From: Ashinkailepas kermadecensis
Taxonomy: Eukaryota > Arthropoda > Thecostraca > Neolepadidae
Reading direction: 5' to 3'
DNA: 64,000 bases
Assembly (NCBI GenBank): GCA_034440615.1
Contig: JAOTOM010005110.1
Span: 124,001-188,000 of the forward strand
Every line of letters starts with the position of its first letter. The first letter of the stretch is position 1. The notes below the pieces were generated by a model. It made no database searches, was not told the origin of the DNA, and saw only the letters and a list, made by a program, of their open reading frames with translations. The position numbers and the translations under genes are program-made. This document shows positions 11,007-21,879 of this stretch, piece by piece.

Positions 11007-12024
11007 CTGAAACCAATGCTGGTAGTCATGAAAAGAACGGCTGTCGAAATAATATACCGGTTATGATGCATGCATGTTGCAATGTATGAATGTTGTATGC
11101 AAAGGGGGATCATCATGTGGATATTTTTAATCTCAATGAAAATGGAAATGTTATGAAAAGCGTGGCGCCATGCAGGAAGCATCATGTTCCATCCAGACCT
11201 CAGCTAGAACAATGGTTCCATGCGAATGATTTCAGTACTAAGCAATTCTCGTGAAACCATACATATATATTGTGGCAGTTCACTTCCTCTAAAAGCGTGC
11301 CAGGTTTCAAGTTAATATGTCGTCCGTCACTACGATCTGCACTGAAACGTTTCGAATGCATGGATATGTATTCCATACACTCTACGGGCTAAAATACGGA
11401 CTGTTGCGAAGTAAAAATGACGACACCAGATTATTAACATTATTTTTCAATTTCGGTTTTCAGGAAAATATCCAAGAATTGTTTGATGCGAAATTCCTAT
11501 AGAAGGCGGAAACACATGGCTTTGAATTGATGTTACCCTCTACCTATTCATGATTGTTTCAGAAATCGTCATCTTCAGCAATTTTCAGCCTCATGAGCCA
11601 GAATCATTCAGTGTAGCGAGACTAGGCCAGCGCCCTCAGCCTGGCCAGGTCACATCGCGATCGCTTCCGCAGGCCCGACACGTGGTCGAATTTTCTTCGT
11701 CCTTTGTAGCGAAGTTCAGCACTTTTTGGACGGAATTTGTGGTTGTTACCTGCACTAGATCAAGTCTTCAGATTGAATATTATCAATATGAAGTAAGCAA
11801 TCGCATATATTTGTACAACCAGAGTCCGAAAAACACGACGAAAACAGGTGGCTGACTTCGCCCCGACATTTATCTGCTTGGGATGACCTGGAAGCTCAGC
11901 CAAAAGATAGAGATCAATTTTGTTTCGAGCAGCTCTAAAAGTTCCAGGATGTGGTTGCGCCACGGCGCTAAGCACATCTCTCTACCGTGCTTGGAACATA
12001 AGTTAGTGAGAAAGTACGATTGAC

Positions 12025-12172
12025 CTCCGTACTGGGAGGGGTAGATAATTATCCCATACTGCAAGGGCAGATAATTACCCCATAATGCAAGGGGTAGATA
12101 ATTATCCCATACTCAAGGTTTATATAATTATCCCATACTGCAAGGGGTAAATAATTATACCATACTGTGAGG
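12025..12172. repeat. Tandem repeat, ~27-30 bp, about 5 copies
   Basis: Copies of GGGGTAGATAATTATCCCAT followed by ACTGCAA, with small changes, occur from about 12,025 to 12,172. Each unit contains the short inverted repeat ATAATTAT. Confidence 0.85.
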
Positions 12173-13618
12173 CTTAGTCGTCCTCCGTATGCAAGCAATA
12201 ACCGATACGCCCTTAAGATACTCACTTTAATACTACTAAGTACCTTCGGTGAAGAACAAAGTCCAATGAGTTACATTTTCAGCTAAAAGTCAAGGGCTAA
12301 ATGAGGTCGAAGTATTGATCTCATTCGCAGACGTCAGCAATAGTGCGTACACACTGTTTCCTTGTACCGGCGGGCAAAGTGAACGCCAAATTCAGTCTCA
12401 GCGTCCAAATTGATGTCAGAGTCGCTCAAAACGTCACGTTCAGTCACTCAGAAAATCACGGGTTAGCCTAATAGAATATAATAGCCAGCCTAATAGATAA
12501 CTCCACATTCACGTAGCATGAGGATGGCAAAGGGTGCCGTGTCAGCCACACCAAGCGATGGTGCGCTGACTGAGGCCTGCTTTTCCAGTTTTCCAGATTT
12601 CCAGTGTCGCGAAAAAAAAGGCATCCACCCTTGTACGGGAGGGAGCCGACTGTGCCATGCGGTGCCGACTTTTCGTACGTCTCATTTTTAGCAAGCATCA
12701 CGTCAGTTAACCCCAAGCTAAGTCATCCGCACGAATTTTCGTGATTTTCTTCATAGTTTGCCAGTGTAATTGCTAGCGAGAGTGACGGAGTCTACTCGCA
12801 TGTATACACGGTGCACAATTTCACCTGAGCGCCCTGACCTGGTCGTCACGCTTTTCAAAACAACAACCTTCTGATCATAGCATTTTGCGTTCTTATTTCT
12901 TCACTCCAAATCAGACGTGCCTATCTAGTCTTTATTTTGCAAATCCGCATCATACTATTGCGAATTAATCAAGTAGTTGGTGTGTATTCTGGGGTATCGA
13001 GTCCATTCCTAGGGAGTGGTGGTGAGTTTTATTTTCACTTTAGCAGCACAATTTGGTGAATGCGTTGCATCAGCAACAACCTTGGCAGTGTGTACATACT
13101 TTCGTATATAGATGCGTAAATGCTGAAGGCCATGCGTCCATGACTGATGTACCCGGAGATTGCACAGTACTGGACTTTTACCATTGTTGTCATACAGCCA
13201 GTGCCCCAATGGACGTCTTATGCTGGTGTGGTCATGGGCTCATACTATAGGAGAAGACCCATGGCCTGAGACCTGATGTCTGATCATCTCACGCTGATAT
13301 TTAGTTCGACTGGTAAATGCATGATACTGCATTGCCCAATAAAACGCACTTTGGGTCCAAACCTGGGAGCCTGATGGACATTGAATTCGAATTTGGTGGA
13401 GATAATTATCATAGTGTGAGCCCAAAGCAAAAGGGTCACTTGAGCTCACAGGAGATCACGTGATAATACTTCAATTTGCATGAGGTCATCCCCGGTCATT
13501 GACCTCACCAGGGCTATTCGGTGATCAAATAATACAATGCATATGTCACTAGGATATCTTTAGAAAACCAAAAATTTGAAGGCCTGACAACTTGAAGGTC
13601 ACTGACATTCGGTCGCAT

Positions 13619-13795
13619 CGTGTGATCTCATGTGGTCTCAAATTACAGTAATCTCATGTGACTTCAGGTAATATTTTTTTTGTTCTGGGGTGATTCTAGG
13701 GTCACCCCATGTCATCCCATGTGGTCTCAAATAACTAATCTCATGTGACTTCAGGTGAGCTTTGCTCTGGAGTGATTCTAGGGTCACCCCAGGCG
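13619..13795. repeat. Tandem duplication, ~97-bp unit, two copies
   Basis: CATGTGGTCTCAAAT ... AATCTCATGTGACTTCAGGT ... GTGATTCTAGGGTCACCCCA occurs twice in direct orientation with about 90% identity by eye. Confidence 0.75.
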
Positions 13796-14923
13796 TCCCT
13801 ATGTCCTGCGCCTATTTCTAATTAAGGCTAAATCTACATGGTGGATCTCCCAAAATACGCTGTTATTTTCAATTTGTTATCATTAAATTTGGCTTTACTA
13901 TATTGAGTAGCATTGACAGGATCCAGCTTGCTCAACTGTGGCGTGTCCTAGCTTCATCTCGTGTTCTAGCACCGCGTCATGTGCAGGATTGGAAAAAATA
14001 AGCTGTTCCTGGATTTTTGCCATCCACAACATTACTATCTCCAAAAAAATATGTTCTCATTTTTCGCATTCGGAGGTTGAATGGTGCTGTTTGATGATGA
14101 ACTTCTTCGTGATAAAGTGTTTAAGATTTACTGGAAATTACAAACTGAGATTCTGATGTCACAGGTTTGAAGAAAAAAACACCCTCTCCATATTCGATTA
14201 CCACCGAGTTTCCTCTGCACGTCCAGAATTACGAAGAACAAATATAACCATGGTCATGAATGAGTCACTAGTTAAATTTCGGCTGTTTGGTGCCATAATG
14301 TGTGACAAACTATATCGAATTGTTCAATTTGAACAAAGTGATGGCAATGTGCCATATTCGAACTAACCACAGGCCTTTAAAAAAAAACAGCGACTTGCAA
14401 ATTATTGGCGCCATGACATGCGGTTGATGCTGCAAGTTGCAGAACAAAATTGTCAGATTTAAGGAAACAGGAATGGCTAAGCGTCTCGAGACGTAATCTC
14501 GCTTGCACTTACTTAGGACCGTTCACAGAAAATGCCACATTGATGAAGGAAAATGTACACGAAATACCAACCCGGAGCGTGCTTTGTTCATCGGATATCC
14601 AGAAAAGCTCAGAAGGGGCGAATGATCCAATACCGATCCCTACTTTCCTGCCACTGCGTTGATTAAGTGGAGGGAGTGAAGTGATGATTCGCTCAGTACC
14701 GGGAAATGTCACATCAGTGCAGCTGGCAAAGTGATACACTTGTTCTGGCCTTTACCCATGGCCAGTCGCTCCCACATGGCTTTGCTCTTTTAGTGAAGTG
14801 AAGTTGAGGAGAAAATTGAGTGTCTACATATGAAAATGCCCAGTGTTGTTCATTCAATAGTGCGACTTACTGACGCATGGCTTATACCATAATACCCAGC
14901 AGGCATTGCGTAATCAACTATAC

Positions 14924-16687
14924 CTTATTAATGTCCAGCTGCGTGAGAAATGAAGTAGGCATGCAGTCCACGTACAAATGGTAGCGCAGGCAGTCCTGCA
15001 TGTAAGATCGCAGCTCGACAGCAGCCCGCACCCGCTGCCGAAAGCGATCAGGGTCCTCGGCACGGAACATGACGAAAATGCGCGGTAGCAGGAAGTACTC
15101 CTTGATGTCATTTCTTCGGAGCATGTAGAGCTGGCGCGCTGGATGGTAGCCGATGACGGCGGCCGGAGTCCACGCGTGCGCTCCTGTCGACACGGTGAAC
15201 ACGAGGTGCTTGATTGAGCGTCGCCTGGACCCAGGGTCCTGCGCAATGGACAGCCTGCGGGACTGCTTCTCTTCCGGCAGCAGTGCGACCACAGGAACAG
15301 GGTGCTGCACGCCGTTCTCGACGGCTATGCTGAGCCATTCTTCGGGTAGACGCGCGTCGAAGGATGTGTCGTCAAACCAATGCAACGGAAGGCTTCTGAC
15401 TTTTGGCACTTCTATGGGGTCCAAGTCATGGTTAGATCGGTTATGTCTCAGCCGTGTTAGGCATTCGATACCTTCCAAACTCCTCATACTGTCGCTGTCA
15501 CTGTCACTGTCATTTTCATTATCCACGTCTTCTTGTTCCACTGGCTGCTCCACTTCTGCTACGTGCATTTCTTCGCCATCCGAAGGACATTTGGGAAGGG
15601 TTATGCCCTGCTCTTCTACAGCAAAAGACATTCGGAGTGGATCGTTCTTTTTGACCTTATACACTTCGATTGAAACACCTTCGCTGACTGAGAAGCGCTT
15701 TGGGGACCTTGGTCTTCTTTGCTTCGATTCTCTACGATGCTTGTGTCCCTCTTTCATGCTGGACTTCCTTTTCTGTCCTTCGTCACTTCCAACAGGACTC
15801 TCTCCCGGTTCGCCATCTGGAGTCCGTTCGTCAGCCTCACCTGCATCTGCAGCTGTGGAAGCGGAGTCTTCGGTGGCACCTAGTCCGGGTGTTGCATCAG
15901 CTAGACCAACGTGATCATCTGTCACACCTTGCAATTCGGCTTTTGGTTCGTCCTGTAAATTAACGTGCTGGTTATCATCATCTTCAGCCAACTCCTCTTT
16001 CTGATTGCCATCGCTCCTCTCAGCCGAGCCGCTAGAACCGGAGCGTTTACTTTTGGCCGATCCTGATAAACTTGAATGCTTTCTTTCTGCTGAGCCCTCC
16101 TTACTAGGGCGCTGACTTTTTGCTGGGCCATCACTGCTAGAATCTTTACTTTTTGCAGAACCCTCCTGTCTGGAATGTTTGCCAGAATGGTGACGTGACT
16201 GTTCGTCGGACCTCTTGCTAGCGGCGGAATCCTTTTCAGCCGAGTGTGCGCCCTCAGCGGATTTTCCCCTGATTGAATCCTTGCTAGAACCTTTGCTCTT
16301 AGCAGAGCTGGAGCTGGAGTGCTTACTTTTAGCGGAACCGGAATGCTTGCCCGCAGAGGACGTCCCCTCCTCACCGGAAAGCCCGGTCGAGCTGTGTTCG
16401 TGACCTGCGCTGCCCGCCTTATGCCTGGTGGACTCGGAGCCGCTGTGTTTGTCTGGCGGGCTGTGGTGTGCTCCTGAGCCAGGGTGGACAGACTTGCGTG
16501 TGGAGCGTCGCCGGCTGTTGCGGCGCGGCACGTACATGGACTGACGCTTCACCTGGCTGACCATCTCCTCGCTGTCAAAGTCGACCAGACTCTCGCCACT
16601 GTAGTATTCCTCCTCCTCTTCGGAACCGAACGATTCTTCACTGTCGGATGCGGAATTTGAATGATCGTATGGATTTCCTGCCATCAC
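14924..16687 (-). CDS. DNAH1: DNAH1 exon: Ser/Lys-rich disordered insert plus conserved N-terminal tail domain
   Basis: This 1,764-bp exon encodes 588 residues and is phase 0 at both ends. The last ~170 residues match the conserved N-terminal DNAH1 region: PLHWFDDTSFDARLPEEWL, then YHPARQLYMLRRNDIKEYF, then LPRIFVMFRAEDPDRFRQRV and LYVDCMPTSF. The first ~400 residues are unlike known DNAH1. They contain an acidic start (SEEEEEYYSGES), a basic patch (PRRNSRRRSTRK), repeated GSAKSK/SAEKD-type segments, and a Ser-Asp run. They are predicted to be intrinsically disordered and rich in potential phosphosites. The acceptor is ttattcacag|GTG at 16688 and the donor is AATAAG|GTATAG at 14924/14923. An uninterrupted 588-codon frame joining in phase on both sides argues that the low-complexity part is translated. 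Confidence 0.9.
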
Positions 16688-17556
16688 CTGTGAATAAGCG
16701 TACAAGGTCACATACTTTTTCTTCAAATAGCCTTCGAGCATTTGTGACCAGTGAGCAGCTGTTCTGGCGTGATATCAAACTGGTGCAAAAGCAGCCCCTC
16801 ACGTGCAATTCCAGTCATAGTCTACGAGCTTGGTAGTTGGGGCATGCTCAACCCCAGATATCACATGTCAACCAGTTGCATGAATGTCACGTGGTAAATG
16901 TTACATATGGTATCAGTTGCCAAGGAAGCGCACAAGTCGGCAGAACATAGCCAGGGACATTGGAGTGGTGTCGGTCCCACTTCCTCCAGACGACACACGT
17001 TCGCTGGATGGTGAGACGCCGGTGATATGCTAAGTCCACCTCCTTGGGACAAGCATGGTCACGGGGAGGTGGGATGTCGGTGGAACGAGTAGCTCACCTC
17101 CTTCAGGAGACGCACGCTAGGGGGAGACAACTGTTGGTGAGGTCACTTAGCTCAATCTCCTCAGACTGTCCATGATCCGAAGTTGGGCTGCTGGTGGAAT
17201 ATGCAGCTCACCTCCTTCAGGAGACGCACGCTAAGGGGAGATAACTGTTGGTGAGGTCACTTAACTCACTCTCCTCAGACTGCCCATGATCCGAAGGTGG
17301 GCTGCTGGTGGAATATGCAGCTCACCTCCTTCAGGAAACGCACACAAGGGGGAGAAACTGTTGGTGAGGTCATTCAACTGACTCTCCTCAGACTACCCAT
17401 GGTCCGAAGGTGGGCTGCTGGGGGGATGTGAAGCTCACCTTCCTCAGAAGACGCATTTCCATGAGCACGAAAGGTGCTGGTTGGATACCTATCCCACCTA
17501 TTACAGAAGAAGTACGTTTGTCAGGAAGTGGGGCGTCAGTGACGCTATTCGCTCAC
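16688..17556 (-). other. DNAH1: DNAH1 intron carrying a splice-donor-like tandem array
   Basis: This 869-bp intron runs from donor GTGAGC (17556) to acceptor ttcacag (16688). Most of it is the 57-bp array annotated below. Reading past the donor gives GTG AGC GAA TAG, an immediate in-frame stop. Confidence 0.85.
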
Positions 17557-17575
17557 CTCCTCCAGGGGACGAACG
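16970..17575 (-). repeat. 57-bp tandem array (114-bp dimers) repeating an exon end and 5' splice site
   Basis: About ten monomers start near 16,974, 17,031, 17,091, 17,149, 17,205, 17,263, 17,319, 17,376, 17,432, 17,490 and 17,550. Alternate monomers are more alike, giving a 114-bp dimer. On the minus strand, three monomers read CGTCTCCTGAAGGAGGTGAG or nearly so. The last monomer is the real exon end and donor (CGTCCCCTGGAGGAG|GTGAGC). Two copies are preceded by tctcccc(c/t)tag, an acceptor-like tract, so a 19-nt exon-like piece is framed by AG and GT. Confidence 0.85.
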
Positions 17576-17806
17576 GTCGGTAGGAGGCGGGGTGGCGTCG
17601 GGGGATCGGCGCACGGATCGGAAGGTGAGCTGATGTCGGGTACGATCTTGTCTGTCTCGATATCGACCTCTCTAAGCAGCTCCGATATGTCCAGCGAACT
17701 GAATTCACGTTGGTGCCGCTCCACAGCCACCCGACGAGGACACGATCCTGACGGCACTTCAAACGGCACCTGCAGCTTCGGGCGGAAGGAGTTTTCTGGA
17801 AAGTAC
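17557..17806 (-). CDS. DNAH1: DNAH1 exon: N-terminal conserved motif
   Basis: This 250-bp exon encodes 83 residues beginning YFPENSFRPKLQVPFEVPSG, followed by PRRVAVERHQREFSSLDI. This matches the DNAH1 N-terminal block Y-x-P-K-M-Q-V-P-F-x-V ... P-R-K-[IV]-x-[IV]-E-R. The acceptor is ctgcgccag|G at 17807, where the lone G completes a Lys codon (AA|G) from the upstream exon. A second in-frame acceptor, gatctctag at 17818, is possible but does not fit the phase of the proposed upstream exon. The donor is GAGGAG|GTGAGC at 17557/17556, phase 0. Confidence 0.88.
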
Positions 17807-18469
17807 CTGGCGCAGTGCTAGAGATCAGAAATCCACGCAGCAAGCGCCTTCGAATGTCACAAGGCAATGCAGCATAGATGCAATGCTACTGTGAGATATG
17901 CCACAAGCCTGAGTTCGGCAACAGACAAATACATAGATGCTGTATGGGGCTCGCCGACATTTTTGACCGCTTAGATAAAGCGAACGAGAGTTCATGGGAA
18001 GACTGGGCCGAACTTCTCAGTTGATATATTCCAATGTTCGTCCATGTGTGGCCGTAAGATTTGGAATCTCCACTCCTGCACAAACGTTTGCTGTGGTTAT
18101 ACGTGATTTGTTGAGGAAACATAAAGCCTTGGATTAATCTGAACAATGAGCAGTGGGTCGAATTCACGCCACTTTATTCACTTCCAAATGCTCAGCGCAT
18201 GAACCTAGGTGTATTTCACTACCTGAAATGACCTGGCTGAATAATATTAACCCATTCTAGAGATTCCAGCACCTTACCAACCGATGCGAAGCAAATTTGA
18301 ACGGGATTGCATAGCCCTATGTCTCGACGTCCAATGGCGTAGCCTTCGGACTCTCTCCTAATATATGTTGCTGGAAGTCAAATAATTATAGAACCATGCC
18401 AGCTTTAGTGTGACGAAGCTGTCAGCTTTAGTGTAGCAAGGCTGCCAGCAAGCTGAACGACTGTGTCGC

Positions 18470-18495
18470 CATATATATATATATATATATATATA
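18470..18495. repeat. (AT)n microsatellite
   Basis: A short pure AT run of about 13 units lies just before the SINE-like element. Confidence 0.9.
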
Positions 18496-18517
18496 ATGTT
18501 CAAGTCCAATATTTGCC

Positions 18518-18735
18518 GCTCTGATGATTCAGTTGGTAAGAGTTCCGGCCTGCGTCGGCCTGCTCCCGTCCTGGTAAGACCCTTCCGTGACCCCTGGCTG
18601 GGAGGGTCAGCTAGCAACTGGCCCGATGAGGCCGGGAACGGGGCAGCTAGCAACGGGGCCGTGTCGATGCACTGACGGCGCGTTGAACTCGCGGTAGACA
18701 TTCTTCCGTTGAATTAAACTACTCCGCTCGGGTGT
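18518..18735 (+). mobile_element. SINE-like element with tRNA-like head
   Basis: The head GATTCAGTTGGTAAGAGTTC resembles a tRNA D-arm/pol III A box and is followed by CCGGCCTGCGTCGGCC. The body contains GGGAGGGTCAGCTAGCAACT and a repeat of CAGCTAGCAAC. A related body lies at 38,205-38,330, and related heads lie at 37,826 and at the right edge. I could not place a B box at normal spacing, so pol III origin is an inference. Confidence 0.5.
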
Positions 18736-18739
18736 TGGG

Positions 18740-19310
18740 GCCAGGGTTATACAGTCATAAAGTCATAAAGTGTACTCAGAGTTAATACGAGGCACAGGGC
18801 CCTGTCCAGGTTAAGTATGTGAAGAGAAGATACCATAAGCCTGGAAAAAAGACACTCATCACCCCAACCAATACCACTTCTCAAATTCCAAGGAAGCCAT
18901 CCACCAACATCCCCACACCCATCAACACCTATATACCTTACCTATCCAGCCATATTCAGTCGATAGCGCGTAACACATGTGTGGTTCGGGTGCCACACCA
19001 ATAATTTTCAAACGCTGTCCATCCCTACCTAAAGGGACATGCACCGTGTACACCTACTAACATAAATCGCACCCCATACACCACTAATTATAACTCAAAA
19101 ACAAGATTTTCCAGCATGAAAAAAATTCAAACTAGTTTAAATACATTCAATGAGGGACTCCCCACAACATTAGCACGCAGCCTATTCCACTGAGCAAACA
19201 CCCCTTGACTGAAGTCGGCCTAACTGTTCACGTAACAAGACCTGCTTCGCATTGGACCTGATCTATACAACTACCTCAGCAAGCAATTGGACTACATTTC
19301 TTTATGATAT
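18740..19310 (-). mobile_element. 3' fragment of a CR1/L2-like LINE
   Basis: Read on the minus strand, the piece near 19,290-19,100 gives a frame ending in a GSPSLNVFK-like motif. This is the usual C-terminal end of CR1/L2-type reverse transcriptase ORFs (trailing S-L-x-x-F-K). The fragment closes near 18,750 with CTTTATGACTTTATGACTG, matching the tail of the copy at 43,810-44,875. It is 5' truncated and decayed. Confidence 0.65.
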
Positions 19311-19469
19311 AAAAAAAAACTCATATGATTGATGTGTCGATGGCAATAGGTGCCATATAGTATGCTACACCGATGCTGGTCGCATGCAATTTCGTTGAGC
19401 GGGGATCAGTGGAGTACCCAAAGGGGAAAAGAGGAAAATCCGCCCCACCCACGAGAGGTGGTGGGACTC

Positions 19470-21090
19470 AAGAATCTCGCCGGGGTTTGGAAAAAATATG
19501 CCGGGCCCCCTGAAAAATTGCGCAGGGACGCCAAAAAATTCGCTGGGCCGCCAAATATCGCATCAGAGCTTCCAAAACTCGCGCTCGGGCTCCAAAATTC
19601 CAGTTGGGGTTCCCAAAATCCCTATCGGGGCTCGAACTAAGTACAGCGAGGCCCCAATGACTCGTACCAGGGCCCGAAGAATCGTGCCGGGAACCCCAGA
19701 ATAGAGCTGGGGCCCAAGAAATTCCTGTCGGGAGATCCAACTTACAACAGGCCCCGAAAACTCGTGCCGTGGCCTGAAAAAAAACGAATCAAAATAAATA
19801 TCGAAGTAACCGCGCCGGGGTCCAAACAATGGCGCTAGGGTCCCAAATATTCCGGTTGGGCCCCACAGTTCGCACCGGTGGAGCAACAAAAAAAATATCG
19901 AAAATTCCCGCCAAGGCCCGGAAAATTATAGCATGGACACGAAAGATTACACCGAGCACCCAAAAATTGCACTGGAACACAAATATTATCGTCCGGGGAC
20001 CAAAATAAACATCTGGGTCACAAAAATCGGACGTCCCCCCCAAAAAAAAAAATAACGTCGGGTTCACCCAAAAATACGTAGGGATGCTTAAACATGAATG
20101 TTCTGGCTCGGAAAATCGATTTGGAGCAGAGTCGAAGCAAAGGGAAGGGGAGGGACATGGGGCCTCACACCTTAGGAAAACATACATCACGTGAACTAGA
20201 AATGTTGTGATTTGCATCAAGCTATCGACAAATTTTCGGCGGGCTTCCTGCGGCGAAAGCGTTCTCTGACATGATTTTTTACTTGGGGTCGGCCCGTTAA
20301 GTAAATTATCGCTGTGGCACTGCTGTGGAGCCCAACAACGTCACACCAGAAACCCACACAAAAAATCGCGTAGGGCCCCAAAAACGTACCCCGGTTCGAA
20401 AACTTCCGGCGGGCACACACATATCCCCTATCTGGAACGCAACTATGTGGGCGGGGCACACGCCAGGCCGACGAAATCACGCTGGGATCCAGAAAAGCGA
20501 CCCGGGCTCCGAAAAAAAATCAGAATAGATCCCCAAAAATCGTGTCGAGCCCAGAACATTCGCGACGGGACCCGGAAAATCGCGCCAGGATTTCCAGAAA
20601 TCCCTCGGAGCCGACCAAAATCGCGCTTGGGCCCCAAATAATTGCGTCGGGTCGCCAAATAAACACAGCGGGGCCTAAAAGCACACCGGGAGCCCGGAAT
20701 GGCATCGCTCCACCCAAACTTCACCGAGCATTGCAAAAGAAGAGACAGACAAATATGAGCGGGGGGCCTAAATCGGCATACAGGGAGCCATACGAATGCA
20801 CCAGATGCCTTCAAAGCACACCACGGCCGCGAAGACAGCACGAAGGCCACACAAACATGCTGAGCCAGTAAAAAGCGACATGGCCCTAAAAATCGCGCTG
20901 GGCACTAAATAAACGCATCGGGCAATGGCAAACATTCCGGCCCCTCAAAAATAATGTGCGTCCACGAAAAAGCCACGAAGTCTTAGAAGGTACCGTGGTC
21001 TCAAGAGCATACCGGGGCCCCAACAGAATGCGGTGAGCCCTAAACACACATCAGTAGGCGAAGAAACAATCAACGAGCCCCGCCCCCTCA
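19470..21090. repeat. Decayed ~20-bp minisatellite
   Basis: Dozens of units of the form GGGCCCCAAAAATCGCGCC, spaced 19-22 bp apart, are recognisable but heavily mutated. There is a non-repetitive gap around 20,090-20,300. Long frames across it have no family match. Confidence 0.75.
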
Positions 21091-21658
21091 AAAAAGAACA
21101 CCGAAACAACGTCTCGGTTCAGTGGCCAATCTGGGAACATATTTAAGGAAAACGATGAGGTACATCAAAGCTCAGCAGGGTACAGTTACGAACACTGCGA
21201 GCGCTTGTCTGGCATTACCTAATGTGCACCATGTAGGTTCTGGGGGATCAAAGGGATCCTTGGTCGGCTACGGACTCTGGAACAATTTAAGGTTATATTG
21301 ACTATTTTCAGACAAAATAAGATGTGCTATTATATTTATCTCAATGTCCCTTACTATTTGAGTCGACCAATGGTTAACGATGAGCAAAATCTTATCTTCC
21401 CATGTTGCCAAATAGCAGAGTGGGCAGCATAGCATGCCGAGCGAAGGCCTATAACTCTTGCCAGGACATTGCTCCCCTTGGCGCGTGAAGCACTCCCTCA
21501 GTTCATATGCCATTCCCCACAAGTCACAGCTTGCAAACACACAATGCGGCTTGTTATGCCTTCACTTGCATGTGACGTACACCTCCCTCCCCGCCCCGAA
21601 AGTTCAGAATCCTCCCGAGGTGAGCCGCGGGCTGAGAGCCTCCGATGTAGAAACTCAC

Positions 21659-21740
21659 TTGATTGTGTCGTCGGCACCGTACTGGGCGAGCAGATCGGCG
21701 ACCTCCTCCTCAGTGTGATGCGTGAGTCCGTCGCCAGATC
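21659..21740 (-). CDS. DNAH1: Probable DNAH1 5' exon (tentative)
   Basis: The minus-strand frame THHTEEEVADLLAQYGADDT ends in IK at a good donor, AA|GTGAGT (21659/21658), two bases into a Lys codon. That is exactly the phase needed by the exon at 17,806. A plausible acceptor, cattcccgcag, ends at 21,741. Alternatively the frame stays open to an ATG at 21,879-21,877, making this the first coding exon of about 74 residues. The sequence is too divergent at this end of DNAH1 to prove by motif. The upstream end and start codon of the gene remain open. Confidence 0.45.
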
Positions 21741-21879
21741 CTGCGGGAATGTGGACGTGGCAAGCGCGACTCAGGCGCCACGCGTCGGACGTGTCCACAA
21801 CATCTCTTGGCTGGCGACCAGGGGCAGATCGTGTTCCGATGCGTGCGCATGAAATGACGTTGGCGATCGTGTGCGGCAT

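Larger units (their letters stand above)
11007..14923 (-). other. DNAH1: DNAH1 intron (3.9 kb)
   Basis: It runs from donor GTATAG (14923) to acceptor ggtttcag (11007). It holds two short tandem repeats, annotated separately. I saw no coding sequence or RNA gene. Confidence 0.82.
17807..21658 (-). other. DNAH1: DNAH1 intron (about 3.9 kb), repeat-filled
   Basis: It lies between the tentative upstream exon (donor GTGAGT at 21658) and acceptor gcgccag (17807). It contains a SINE-like element, a LINE 3' end and a decayed minisatellite. The rest, including 17,880-18,460 and 21,090-21,600, shows nothing recognisable. Confidence 0.6.

Noticed and set aside
15153..15963. Plus-strand frames of up to 253 codons opposite the Ser-rich DNAH1 exon
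   Set aside because: Complement of the low-complexity coding strand. The minus frame has splice signals and DNAH1 homology.
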